Part shown: positions 55,905-64,000 of the stretch, one piece after another
Layout of the letters: every line of letters begins with the position of its first letter
Position numbering within the stretch: position 1 is the first letter of the stretch
Origin: Pseudomonadota bacterium
GTDB lineage: Bacteria; Pseudomonadota; Alphaproteobacteria; Sphingomonadales; Sphingomonadaceae
Reading direction: 5' to 3'
Length of the DNA stretch: 64,000 bases
Assembly: GCA_023418595.1 (NCBI GenBank)
Contig: JAEZZI010000024.1
Location: 1 to 64,000, forward strand
Notes under the pieces: model-generated
The model's database searches: none
What the model saw: the letters and a program-made list of their open reading frames with translations, nothing else
Told to the model about the DNA's origin: nothing
Program-made: the position numbers and the translations under genes

Positions 55905-56576
55905 ATGACCCCCAGAGAATTGCTCGGCACCGCACAGGTGCCCAGCGGGCAATTGCTCAGCCTGTATCGGCGAGGACGCGATTTCATGATCGTGCTCGAC
56001 CGCAACGAGTTGATGAGCAGCCGCATGAGCGGATCGGAAGAGGCGCTTGCCAATCTGACGATCGACCGGCTGGCCGGGCGCACTGCGCTACATCTGCTGA
56101 TCGGCGGTTATGGCATGGGCTTCACCTTGCGCGCGGCGCTTGCCCGGCTGGGGCCGGATGCGCGGGTGACGGTCGCCGAACTGGTGCCGGAAATCATCGA
56201 CTGGGCGCGCGGGCCGATGGAAGAATTGATGGCCGGATGCCTCGACGACCCCCGCGTGACGCTGGCGATGGGCGATGTAGCCGACATCATCGCCGATGGT
56301 GCCGGCCGTTACGATGCGATCCTGCTCGACGTGGACAACGGCCCTGACGGGCTGGTGCGCGACGCCAACGACCGGCTCTATTCGGCGCACGGGCTTCAGG
56401 TGGCGAAGGCGGCGCTCCGGCCCGGCGGGGTGCTGGCGGTGTGGTCGGCGGGCACCGACGCCGCCTTCACCCGGCGGTTGCACGAAACCGGTTTCGCGGT
56501 GGACGAGGTAAAGGTGCGCGCGCGCAGCAACGGCAAGGGACCGCAGCATGTCATCTGGTTCGCGCGGCGGGGGTAA
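55905..56576 (+). CDS. Spermidine synthase-like methyltransferase-fold protein
   Basis: A 223-aa protein of the spermidine synthase superfamily. Nucleotide loop LLIGGYGMGFTLRAAL (about 64-79), VTVAELVPEIIDWARGPM (acidic loop), and ILLDVDNGPDGLV (about 140-152). Shorter than true spermidine synthases and without the polyamine-site DXXD, so probably a stand-alone member of unknown reaction. The ATG at 55905 is set by the family start. Confidence 0.83.
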   Translation: MTPRELLGTAQVPSGQLLSLYRRGRDFMIVLDRNELMSSRMSGSEEALANLTIDRLAGRTALHLLIGGYGMGFTLRAALARLGPDARVTVAELVPEIIDWARGPMEELMAGCLDDPRVTLAMGDVADIIADGAGRYDAILLDVDNGPDGLVRDANDRLYSAHGLQVAKAALRPGGVLAVWSAGTDAAFTRRLHETGFAVDEVKVRARSNGKGPQHVIWFARRG

Positions 56577-56804
56577 GGGGTTTCCTGCTGGAGCGCCCGG
56601 AGGTTTGTGGTGCCTCATCGGCATTCCGTGCATGGGCAGTGCTTGCAACGGCGCGGAAATTCGGTATAGGCACGCGCTCGCCTCGCGACCTCGCTATCCC
56701 GCTGGTCCGGCGGGTGGCCGGAGACGGTCGCTTGTCCGGAAAAGCGCGGTCGGCGTATCGCGACACCCGATTCGTTTCTGATCGATTTCGTAAAGGTTGC
56801 CGAG

Positions 56805-56984
56805 ATGGCCGTTCCAAAAAGAAAGACTTCGCCTTCGCGGCGTGGCATGCGTCGTTCGCACGACGCGCTCAGCGTTCAGGCATTCCAAGAATGCTCGAAC
56901 TGCGGCGAGTTGAAGCGCCCGCACACCTTGTGTTCGGCATGTGGCCATTATAACGGCCGCGAAGTCATTTCGGTCGAAGGCTGA
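56805..56984 (+). CDS. rpmF: 50S ribosomal protein L32
   Basis: A 59-aa ribosomal protein, [20 protein letters not shown] at the N-terminus. A zinc ribbon of two CX2C pairs ([10 protein letters not shown] and [11 protein letters not shown]). AAAGG lies 8-9 bp before the ATG. It comes immediately before plsX as in many bacteria. Confidence 0.98.
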   Translation: MAVPKRKTSPSRRGMRRSHDALSVQAFQECSNCGELKRPHTLCSACGHYNGREVISVEG

Positions 56985-57022
56985 TCCGCCTCTCACCCCG
57001 TTAGTTGAGGTTGGACCCGCGC

Positions 57023-58081
57023 ATGTCTGCAAGCTCAAGAATCGCCGTCGATGCGATGGGCGGTGACGAGGGGCTTGCGGTGATGCTCGCCGGGGTTGCG
57101 CGTGCGCGACGCCGGTTCGACGGTCTGCGCTTCTTGCTGGTCGGCGACGAGACGGCGATTCGCGCCGGGCTCGAATCGCACCCCAACCTGACGGCGGCAT
57201 CCGAAATCGTCCACGCGCCTGACCAGGTCGGGGCGAACGACAAGCCAAGTCAGGCGATCCGCCGCGCCAAGACCACGTCGATGGGGATCGCCATCGATCT
57301 GGTGAAGCGTGGGGAAGCCGCCGCCGCCGTATCCTCCGGCAATACCGGCGCGCTGATGGCGATGGCCAAGCTGTCGCTTCGCACGATGAAGGACATCGAC
57401 CGCCCGGCGCTTGCCGCGCTGATGCCCAGCCTGGGCGATACCGACACGGTGATGCTCGATCTGGGCGCCAATACCGAAGTCGACGCCCGCAACCTGATCG
57501 AGTTCGCGGTGATGGGCGCGGCCTATGCGCGCACCGCGCTCGACCTCGAACGCCCGCGCGTGGCGCTGCTCAACATCGGTACCGAAGAGGGCAAGGGCAC
57601 CGACGAGATTCGCGATGCCGCCGCCGCACTCCGTCTCGCCGTCCATCTGCCGATGGAATTCGTGGGCTTCATCGAGGGTAACCGGCTGTCGCGCGGCGAA
57701 GTCGATGTGATCGTCTGCGACGGCTTTTCCGGCAATATCGCGCTGAAGACGATGGAGGGCACCGCGCGGTTCGTCGCGGACTTGTTGAAGCGCGCCTTTT
57801 CCAGCTCGATCCGCTCGAAGCTCGGCTTCCTCATTTCGCTGCCCGCGACGCGGCTGCTGCGCGATCACCTCGATCCCAACAACCATAATGGCGCGGTGTT
57901 TCTCGGCCTCAACGGGCTGGTCGTCAAAAGCCACGGCGGCGCCAACGAAATGGGTGTCGAGAATGCGATCGCGGTCGCGGCCAAGATGGTGCGCGACGAC
58001 CTGACCGCGCGCATCCACGAAGACCTTCGCCATTTCGAGGAAGACGCGCGCGCGGCGCAAGCGGGAGTGCGCGCCAAGTGA
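57023..58081 (+). CDS. plsX: Phosphate acyltransferase PlsX
   Basis: A 352-aa enzyme making acyl-phosphate from acyl-ACP for phospholipid synthesis. [11 protein letters not shown] (about 7-17), [34 protein letters not shown] and [16 protein letters not shown] are signatures. The ATG at 57023 is preferred; a TTG six codons upstream is in frame. It overlaps fabH by 4 bp (GTGA). Confidence 0.97.
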   Translation: MSASSRIAVDAMGGDEGLAVMLAGVARARRRFDGLRFLLVGDETAIRAGLESHPNLTAASEIVHAPDQVGANDKPSQAIRRAKTTSMGIAIDLVKRGEAAAAVSSGNTGALMAMAKLSLRTMKDIDRPALAALMPSLGDTDTVMLDLGANTEVDARNLIEFAVMGAAYARTALDLERPRVALLNIGTEEGKGTDEIRDAAAALRLAVHLPMEFVGFIEGNRLSRGEVDVIVCDGFSGNIALKTMEGTARFVADLLKRAFSSSIRSKLGFLISLPATRLLRDHLDPNNHNGAVFLGLNGLVVKSHGGANEMGVENAIAVAAKMVRDDLTARIHEDLRHFEEDARAAQAGVRAK

Positions 58082-59049
58082 CGCGCCGCGCGGTCCTGAA
58101 GGGCACCGGCTCCGCCTTGCCGCGCAACCGCGTATCGAACGCCGACCTGGCCGAGCGCGTCGATACCTCGGACGAATGGATCGTCGAGCGCACCGGCATC
58201 CGGTTTCGCCACATCGCCGAGGCCGACGAGACGACGGGGACGCTCGCGACCGACGCCGCGCGCAAGGCGCTCGACGCGGCTGGCTTCCCGCCGACCGACA
58301 TCGACCTGATCGTGCTGGCGACGGCCACGCCGGACCAGACCTTCCCCGCCACCGCGACCAAGGTTCAGGCCGCGCTCGGCATCGACGATTGCGTCGCGTT
58401 CGACGTGGCGGCGGTGTGTTCGGGTTTCCTTTATGCCGTGCAGGTCGCCGATGCGATGATCCGCTCGGGCGTCCACACCCGCGCGCTGGTAATCGGGTCG
58501 GAGACGTTCAGCCGCATCCTTGATTGGGAAGATCGCACCACTTGCGTGTTGTTCGGCGACGGCGCGGGGGCGATCGTGCTGGCGGCCGAGGATGTCGACG
58601 ACGCCGCCCCGCGTGGCATCCTTTCGACCAAGCTGCACGCCGACGGGCGTCACAACGAACTCCTCTATGTCGATGGCGGGCCATCGACCACCGGCACCGT
58701 CGGCAAGGTGCGGATGAAGGGGCGCGAGGTGTTCCGCCACGCGGTCGTCAATCTGGCAAGCGTGATGAACGAGGCGCTCGAAGGATCGGGCTTCACTGCC
58801 GAGGACGTCGACTGGGTGGTGCCGCATCAGGCCAATGCCCGCATCCTCGACGCCACCGCGCGCAAGCTCGACCTGCCGTCGGAAAAGGTGGTGGTGACGG
58901 TGGATCAGCACGCTAACACCTCCGCCGCGTCGGTGCCGCTCGCGCTCGATACGGCGTTGCGCGACGGGCGCATCAAATCGGGCGATCTGGTGGTGCTGGA
59001 GGCGATGGGCGGCGGTTTCACCTGGGGCGCTGCGGTCCTGCGAGTCTAA
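58078..59049 (+). CDS. fabH: Beta-ketoacyl-ACP synthase III
   Basis: A 323-aa condensing enzyme starting fatty acid synthesis. Catalytic Cys in [11 protein letters not shown] (about 114), His in VPHQANARI (about 248) and Asn in [12 protein letters not shown] (about 279). GTG start overlaps the plsX stop. Part of the rpmF-plsX-fabH-ihfA order usual in alphaproteobacteria. Confidence 0.97.
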   Translation: MTRRAVLKGTGSALPRNRVSNADLAERVDTSDEWIVERTGIRFRHIAEADETTGTLATDAARKALDAAGFPPTDIDLIVLATATPDQTFPATATKVQAALGIDDCVAFDVAAVCSGFLYAVQVADAMIRSGVHTRALVIGSETFSRILDWEDRTTCVLFGDGAGAIVLAAEDVDDAAPRGILSTKLHADGRHNELLYVDGGPSTTGTVGKVRMKGREVFRHAVVNLASVMNEALEGSGFTAEDVDWVVPHQANARILDATARKLDLPSEKVVVTVDQHANTSAASVPLALDTALRDGRIKSGDLVVLEAMGGGFTWGAAVLRV

Positions 59050-59138
59050 AACGGGACGGGAGCCCGGTTCGCTCCGCTTCCGCTGTTGCTAAACCCATGC
59101 TATCCTGACGGATAACGGCAATTGGGGGTCGAAAACCT

Positions 59139-59438
59139 ATGGCTGCGGGCGAAACTCTGACACGGGCCGATCTGGCCGAGGCACTGAACCGGGAAATCGG
59201 TCTCTCGCGCGCCGACAGCGCGCAAATGGTAGAGAGAATCCTGTTCCACATGTGCGAATCGCTGTCGCGCGGCGAGAATGTGAAGATCTCCGGCTTCGGC
59301 ACCTTCGTCCTGCGCGACAAGGGCGAGCGGGTGGGTCGCAATCCCAAGACCGGCGTCGAAGTGCCGATCGCCCCGCGCCGCGTGCTGACCTTCCGCGCCA
59401 GCCAGATGATGCGCGACCGCATCGTCGCGGCGGGCTGA
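59139..59438 (+). CDS. ihfA: Integration host factor, alpha subunit
   Basis: A 99-aa DNA-bending protein of the HU/IHF family. [20 protein letters not shown] and the proline-tip loop [10 protein letters not shown] (about 67-76) are typical. It bends DNA with IhfB. Between fabH and a MerR-type regulator, its normal place. Confidence 0.97.
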   Translation: MAAGETLTRADLAEALNREIGLSRADSAQMVERILFHMCESLSRGENVKISGFGTFVLRDKGERVGRNPKTGVEVPIAPRRVLTFRASQMMRDRIVAAG

Positions 59439-59446
59439 GCACGGGG

Positions 59447-59779
59447 TTGGCGACCGGCGACAAGGCGGAGGGTGCGTGGCGCACCATTGGCGAATTGTCG
59501 CAGGAAACCGGCTTGCCGCAGCATCGGCTGCGCTATTGGGAAACGCGCTTTCCCCAGCTGAAGCCGCTGCAGCGCGGCGGCCAGCGCCGTTATTACCGGC
59601 CCGAGGATGTCGATCTGGTGCGCCGGATCGACCGGCTGCTCAACCATGAGGGTTACACGATCGCAGGCGTGCAGAAGCTGCTCGCGAGCGAACGCCGCGT
59701 GCCGCGGAGCGAAGTGGTCGATCAGCGCGCGCAGTTGCGTCTGATCCGCGACCGGTTGCGGCGCGCGCTTAGCCAATAA
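59447..59779 (+). CDS. MerR family transcriptional regulator
   Basis: A 110-aa regulator. Winged-helix N-terminus (about residues 10-75): RTIGELSQETGLPQHRLRYW, FPQLKPLQRGGQRRYYRPED; then VDLVRRIDRLLNHEGYTIAG and a short helical tail. It is the small MerR protein usually found after ihfA. The start is uncertain: TTG at 59447 (8 bp after ihfA) fits best; no ATG precedes the HTH in frame. Confidence 0.88.
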   Translation: MATGDKAEGAWRTIGELSQETGLPQHRLRYWETRFPQLKPLQRGGQRRYYRPEDVDLVRRIDRLLNHEGYTIAGVQKLLASERRVPRSEVVDQRAQLRLIRDRLRRALSQ

Positions 59780-59792
59780 CGCCACCACCCGC

Positions 59793-59893
59793 CACCCCGG
59801 ACTTGTTCCGGGGTCCACCAAGCCGCTTGCGTTGCGAACGCACTTTATCGTGGACGCTTGCCGCCTGGTGGACCCCGGGACAGGTCCGGGGTG
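59793..59893. repeat. Intergenic palindrome (CACCCCGGACTTGTTCCGGG type)
   Basis: Arms of 28 bp at 59793-59820 and 59866-59893 with few mismatches and a 45-bp centre. Each arm holds a CCCCGGA/TCCGGGG hairpin. It lies between the convergent merR and flippase genes and ends near TATTTTT on the plus strand. Confidence 0.88.
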
Positions 59894-59910
59894 ACGCTAT
59901 TTTTGGTGTA

Positions 59911-61437
59911 CTATCCGGCGTTCGCGCCCGGATCGGGCGGGGCTTCGGGGCGCGGCAGTTTCCTGAACAGCGCGCGGTCCTCCGGCTCCAGCGCCCATTT
60001 GCCCAGCACGAAGAAATAGACCGCCAGGATCATCGGGATGCCGATGATCAGCTCCGCCCATTCGGGAAGTTGAGTGACGAAATAACCGATGACCAGTGCC
60101 GCGAGAACTGCCCAGACGAACGGCCAGCGCAGGCCGGACACTGGATGCTGGAGAATGCGTTTCAGGAACCAGCTTTTGACGAACGACCCGACCGCGAGCG
60201 ATGCGGCAAGCGCGACGGCCGGACCCGCCGCTTGCCAGGTTTCGGGCCAGCCCAGGTCGCGCATGACGAAAACGAGCGCGAAACTGAGCGCGATCTGGAA
60301 ACCCAACAGGATGGCCGACAGCATCAGGTTGCGGTGGCGCGCGACATAGACGAGACCGGCCTCCGCCACCGCCCCCTGTGCGGCCAGCACTTCGGCGGCG
60401 AGCAGGAAGCAGAGCGCGCCTGCGCCCACCACGAACTCCGGCCCGATCACGCCCATCACGCCTTCCGCCGGGATGCCGCCCGCCAGTGCCAGCGCGGCTT
60501 GCGCGGCCATGATCCAGAAGCCGACCTGCCTGATCTGGCGCGCGACCGCGGCCTTGTCGTTTTCCGCGAGGCTGCGGGTGATGACCGGGCCGAGCACGGG
60601 ATCGAAGCTGGTCTTCAGCTTTTGCGGCAAGGATGCGACCTGCTGCGCCATGTAGTAGATGCCGACGACCGCGGGCGAGAACAGCAGCCCCAGGATGAAG
60701 CGATCGACGTTGCGCGTGCCCCATTCGATTGCATCGGCCCCGGCAAGCGGTGCGTTGCGGCGGGCCAGCGCGAACATCGGACCGATCCGTGGCTTCCACC
60801 CGCGCGGCAGGCCATAGCTTTTGATGAACGGGATCATCGACGCGATCAGCGCGGCGACCATCGACAGGACATAGGCGATGATCAGGCCGTCGCGCGACGA
60901 CACATAGGACAGCGCCCAGGCGGCGATCGAGATCGTCCACGGCTCGACCACCGCGCGCGCGGTCACGGTGGCTTTCACGTTATGGCGATAGGCAAGCGCC
61001 GCCAGGCTGACGTCCGACCAGGCCAGCGCGAAGATCACGCACGGCAGCAGCCATTCGAGGCCGATCACCTCTGAATTGGGGTACATCGCCTGCGGAAACA
61101 CGAACAGCACGGCGCTGGCGATCATCGACAGGACCAGCGCGACGACAAGGGCATCCCACACGACATGCGCGTGGGGGCGTTCGGTATTCGACAGCGCCTG
61201 CGCCAGCCCGCGCTTCAGACCCAGCGTGGCAAGCAACGCCGCGAGTTCGACCACCACGACGGCAAGCGCGAACCGCCCGACAATCTCCGGGCCATAGATG
61301 CGCCCGGCGATGAACAGAAACGGGAGGCGCGCGAGTAACCGCAGCGCAAAGCCGAACACATTGGTCCGCCCGCCGCGGGCCAGCGCGTTGATGTCGTCCG
61401 ATGGCGGCTTTGCGCCTTCGGTCGGGGTCTGGCTCAA
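59911..61437 (-). CDS. Polysaccharide flippase (MATE-like, Wzx/PST family)
   Basis: A 508-aa inner-membrane protein with about 12-14 hydrophobic helices in the MviN/MATE-like fold, e.g. FGFALRLLARLPFLFIAGRI at the start and GADAIEWGTRNVDRFILGLL in the middle. It should move lipid-linked saccharide across the inner membrane. No glycosyltransferases are beside it, so the polymer is unknown. The start is TTG at 61437, overlapping the polA stop as TTGA. Confidence 0.88.
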   Translation of the reverse strand: MSQTPTEGAKPPSDDINALARGGRTNVFGFALRLLARLPFLFIAGRIYGPEIVGRFALAVVVVELAALLATLGLKRGLAQALSNTERPHAHVVWDALVVALVLSMIASAVLFVFPQAMYPNSEVIGLEWLLPCVIFALAWSDVSLAALAYRHNVKATVTARAVVEPWTISIAAWALSYVSSRDGLIIAYVLSMVAALIASMIPFIKSYGLPRGWKPRIGPMFALARRNAPLAGADAIEWGTRNVDRFILGLLFSPAVVGIYYMAQQVASLPQKLKTSFDPVLGPVITRSLAENDKAAVARQIRQVGFWIMAAQAALALAGGIPAEGVMGVIGPEFVVGAGALCFLLAAEVLAAQGAVAEAGLVYVARHRNLMLSAILLGFQIALSFALVFVMRDLGWPETWQAAGPAVALAASLAVGSFVKSWFLKRILQHPVSGLRWPFVWAVLAALVIGYFVTQLPEWAELIIGIPMILAVYFFVLGKWALEPEDRALFRKLPRPEAPPDPGANAG

Positions 61438-64000
61438 TGCGCGGCGCCCCAGCTGGGGCCGACGCCGATCTCGACGCCGAGCGGGACGGTCAGGGTGATT
61501 GCCGGTTCGGCCGCCGTTGCCATAACGCGCTCGATGACGGGCTTTGCAGCTTCGACATCGCCTTCGGGCAGTTCGAACACCAGTTCGTCATGCACCTGCA
61601 TCAGCATCCGCACCTTGGGCAGACCCGCCTCGGCGAGCGCCGGTCCCATGCGGACCATCGCGCGTTTGATGATGTCGGCGCTGGTCCCCTGGATCGGCGC
61701 GTTGATGGCGGCGCGCTCGGCGCCCTGGCGTTCGTGCTGGACCTTGGATTTGATCCGCGAGATATGCGTCTTGCGACCGAACAAGGTGCGGGTGAAGCCA
61801 TGCTCGCGGACGAATTCGAGCGTTTCGGCGATGTAGCGGTTGATGCCGGGGAAGCGTTCGAAATAGCGGTCGATCATCGCCTGCGCCTCGTCCGCGGTCA
61901 CGTCGAGCCGTCCAGCCAGTCCCCAGCGCGAAATGCCGTAGAGGATGGCGAAGTTGATCGTCTTGGCGCGCCCTCGCGTTTCGCGGTTGACCTCTCCGAA
62001 CAATTCCTGCGCGGTCATGTTGTGAATGTCGTCGCCGCGCGCGAACGCATCGCGCAGCGCGGGCACCTCGGCGATGTGCGCGGCCAACCGCAGTTCGATC
62101 TGCGAATAGTCGGCGGCGAGGATGACGTTGCCCGGTTCGGCAACGAAGGCGTCGCGGATTTGCCGCCCGATTTCGGTCCGGATCGGGATATTCTGGAGGT
62201 TGGGGTCGGTCGACGACAGCCGCCCGGTCTGCGCGCCGGTCAGGCTGTAGCTTGTGTGGACGCGGCCAGTCTTGCCGTCGATCTGTTGCTGGAGCGCGTC
62301 GGTATAGGTGGACTTGAGCTTCGACAATTGCCGCCAGTCGAGCACCTTGCGCGCGATCTCGACGCCCTCCGCGGCGAGGCGCTCCATCTCGTTGACGTCA
62401 GTCGAATAGACGCCCGACTTGCCCTTGCGACCGCCTTTCAGCCCCATCTGCTCGAACAGCACGTCGCCCAATTGCTTGGGGCTGCCGATGGTGAATTTGG
62501 TGCCTGCGATATCGTGGATTTCGGTTTCCAGGCTCGCCATCTGGGCGGCAAATTCTTCCGACAAGCGCGACAGCACCTTCGCATCGACCTTTACACCTGC
62601 CATCTCCATGTCGGCGATGACCGAGACGAGCGGGCGATCGACGCGTTCATAGACGCGCGTCACTTCCTCGCGCGTCAGCCGCGGTTTGAACCGCCGCCAC
62701 AGGCGCAGCGTCACATCGGCATCCTCGGCGGCGTAGCGGGTGGCGGCCTTCAGATCGACTTCGTGGAAGCCGATCGCCTTTTTGCCCGTGCCGGTCACGT
62801 CCTTATAGGCGATGCAGCTATGCGAAAGGTGCGTGGCAGCGAGTTCGTCCATGCCGTGGCCGTGCAGGCCCGCGTCGAGATCGAAGCTCATGACGATCGT
62901 GTCGTCATAGGGCGCAACGTCGATTCCCAGCTTCCTGAGAATGATGAGGTCGTATTTCAGGTTGTGCCCGATCTTGAGCACGGCAGAGTCCTCGAACAGC
63001 GCCTTCAGTTTCGGTAACGCAACGTCCGGCGAAAGCTGAACCGGCTTCTCGGCGAACATGTCGCTGCTGCCGTGGCCAAGCGGGACATAGCAGGCGAGAT
63101 TGGGGTGGAGCGCCATCGACACGCCGACCAGCTCTGCCGACATCGGGTCTTTCGCCGTCGTCTCGGTATCGATCGCGATCCAGCCCTGATGCCGGGCAAT
63201 CTGAATCCAGCGGTCGAGCGCGGCTTCGTCGGTGACGGTTTCGTAATTGTCGTGGTCGCACGGCGGATCGTCGGGCAGGTCGGGCGCGGCGGCGGTGGTC
63301 GCCTCGGGCACCCCGGGCGCATCCACCCCCGCGGGCGCATCGCTCGGCAATTTGGCGAGCAGCGAGCGGAACCCGTGATGCTCCAGAAACGCGCGCAGCG
63401 GCGGCTCGGGAATGCCCTTCAATTCCAGCGAATCGAGCGGGTCGGGCAGCGGCACGTCGCATGCCAGTTCGACCAGCTTGCGCGACAGCCGTGCGGCGTC
63501 GGCATGCTCGATCAGATTGTCGCGCATTTTCGACGGCTTCATCGACGGCGCGGCGGCGAGCACCGATTCGACATCGCCATGTTCGAGGATCAGCTTGGCG
63601 GCAGTCTTGGGACCGATGCCGGGAACGCCGGGGACATTGTCGACGCTGTCGCCCATCAGCGCGAGCACTTCGCCCAATTTATCGGGACCGACGCCGAATT
63701 TCTCGATCACTTCCGCCGGGCCGATCCGTTTGTCCTTCATCGTGTCGAGCATGTCGATGTTCGGATCGGTCAGGAGCTGCATCAGGTCCTTGTCGGAACT
63801 GACGATCGTGACCGACCACCCCTGCGCCAGCGCGGCTTTCGAATAGCTGGCGATCAGATCATCGGCTTCCCAGCCCTGCTCTTCGATGCACGGCAGGCTG
63901 AATGCGCGCGTCGCGTCGCGGATCATCGGGAATTGGGGTTTCAGGTCTTCGGGCGCAGGCGGGCGGTGCGCCTTGTACTGGTCGTAAAGCTCGTTGCGGA
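61434..64000 (-). CDS. polA: DNA polymerase I (5' end beyond window)
   Basis: 855 codons are in the window; the frame runs off the right edge, so the N-terminus of the 5'-nuclease domain is missing. Seen: 5'-nuclease parts (GWEADDLIASY, SSDKDLMQLL) with a helix-hairpin-helix (GVPGIGPKTAAKL); a 3'-5' exonuclease with the Asp/Glu motif IAIDTETTAKDP, thus probably proofreading; and a full polymerase with motif A (ADYSQIELRLAAH), motif B (RGRAKTINFAILYG) and motif C (QVHDELVFE). It repairs and processes Okazaki fragments. It overlaps the flippase by 4 bp. Confidence 0.97.
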   Translation of the reverse strand, partial: RNELYDQYKAHRPPAPEDLKPQFPMIRDATRAFSLPCIEEQGWEADDLIASYSKAALAQGWSVTIVSSDKDLMQLLTDPNIDMLDTMKDKRIGPAEVIEKFGVGPDKLGEVLALMGDSVDNVPGVPGIGPKTAAKLILEHGDVESVLAAAPSMKPSKMRDNLIEHADAARLSRKLVELACDVPLPDPLDSLELKGIPEPPLRAFLEHHGFRSLLAKLPSDAPAGVDAPGVPEATTAAAPDLPDDPPCDHDNYETVTDEAALDRWIQIARHQGWIAIDTETTAKDPMSAELVGVSMALHPNLACYVPLGHGSSDMFAEKPVQLSPDVALPKLKALFEDSAVLKIGHNLKYDLIILRKLGIDVAPYDDTIVMSFDLDAGLHGHGMDELAATHLSHSCIAYKDVTGTGKKAIGFHEVDLKAATRYAAEDADVTLRLWRRFKPRLTREEVTRVYERVDRPLVSVIADMEMAGVKVDAKVLSRLSEEFAAQMASLETEIHDIAGTKFTIGSPKQLGDVLFEQMGLKGGRKGKSGVYSTDVNEMERLAAEGVEIARKVLDWRQLSKLKSTYTDALQQQIDGKTGRVHTSYSLTGAQTGRLSSTDPNLQNIPIRTEIGRQIRDAFVAEPGNVILAADYSQIELRLAAHIAEVPALRDAFARGDDIHNMTAQELFGEVNRETRGRAKTINFAILYGISRWGLAGRLDVTADEAQAMIDRYFERFPGINRYIAETLEFVREHGFTRTLFGRKTHISRIKSKVQHERQGAERAAINAPIQGTSADIIKRAMVRMGPALAEAGLPKVRMLMQVHDELVFELPEGDVEAAKPVIERVMATAAEPAITLTVPLGVEIGVGPSWGAAH

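Overview
The window is a stretch of chromosome from an alphaproteobacterium, most probably a sphingomonad (Sphingomonas or a close relative). The base composition is high-GC and third positions are GC-rich, so long open frames run on both strands. The gene set also fits: TonB-dependent receptors paired with PepSY reductases, CrtZ carotenoid hydroxylase, COQ9, a class I lysyl-tRNA synthetase, a RibBX-type ribB, DUF2171/DUF4893/DUF6481 proteins and an rpmF-plsX-fabH-ihfA-merR block. The organism call is inference. There is no rRNA, phage, plasmid gene or CRISPR array. The only tRNA seen is tRNA-Ala(CGC).

Layout. 0-9.4 kb: an S9 peptidase and a divergent iron-uptake locus in which two receptor/PepSY operons face away from a shared control region with two Fur-box-like sites. 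9.4-12.9 kb: the glyoxylate shunt, with an ScfR-type regulator divergent from a 51-aa small gene and isocitrate lyase. 13.3-17.2 kb: a 48-aa membrane protein, thiC under a TPP riboswitch, and an upstream run of a DUF2141 protein and a sterol-desaturase-like protein. 17.2-19.9 kb: an arsenic operon arsR-arsC-acr3-arsH with a perfect palindromic operator. 20.4-36.2 kb: tRNA-Ala, a DUF2171 protein with a Tyr/Gly-rich tail, oxidoreductase, diguanylate cyclase, zinc peptidase, patatin, 3-hydroxybutyrate dehydrogenase, M20 amidohydrolase, BI-1 protein, RNA ligase-like protein, CPA2 antiporter, COQ9 and an EamA exporter. 36.3-42.4 kb: old yellow enzyme, the riboflavin operon (ribD-ribE-ribBX-ribH) and TonB. 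42.6-51.5 kb: gltX, prs, TauE exporter, PilZ, crtZ, sucC, etfBA and a dioxygenase. 51.8-64 kb: DUF389 protein, LysRS, rpmF-plsX-fabH-ihfA-merR, a flippase and polA, whose 5' end runs off the window.

Genes that plausibly work together: the two receptors, two PepSY proteins and TonB in ferric-chelate uptake; ScfR and AceA with bdhA and etfBA in acetate, acyl and hydroxybutyrate metabolism; thiC and rib genes in cofactor supply; plsX and fabH in lipid synthesis.

The most notable non-coding signal is a dense set of long imperfect palindromes from several families, many lying exactly between convergent genes. Other leads are a perfect hairpin that buries the Shine-Dalgarno of the diguanylate cyclase, a 29-codon upstream ORF coupled to a PepSY gene, a 48-aa membrane protein in an otherwise empty gap, and a RibB whose GTP cyclohydrolase II-like half has lost its zinc cysteines. 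I did not find a defence system, biosynthetic cluster or other clearly undescribed multi-gene machine.
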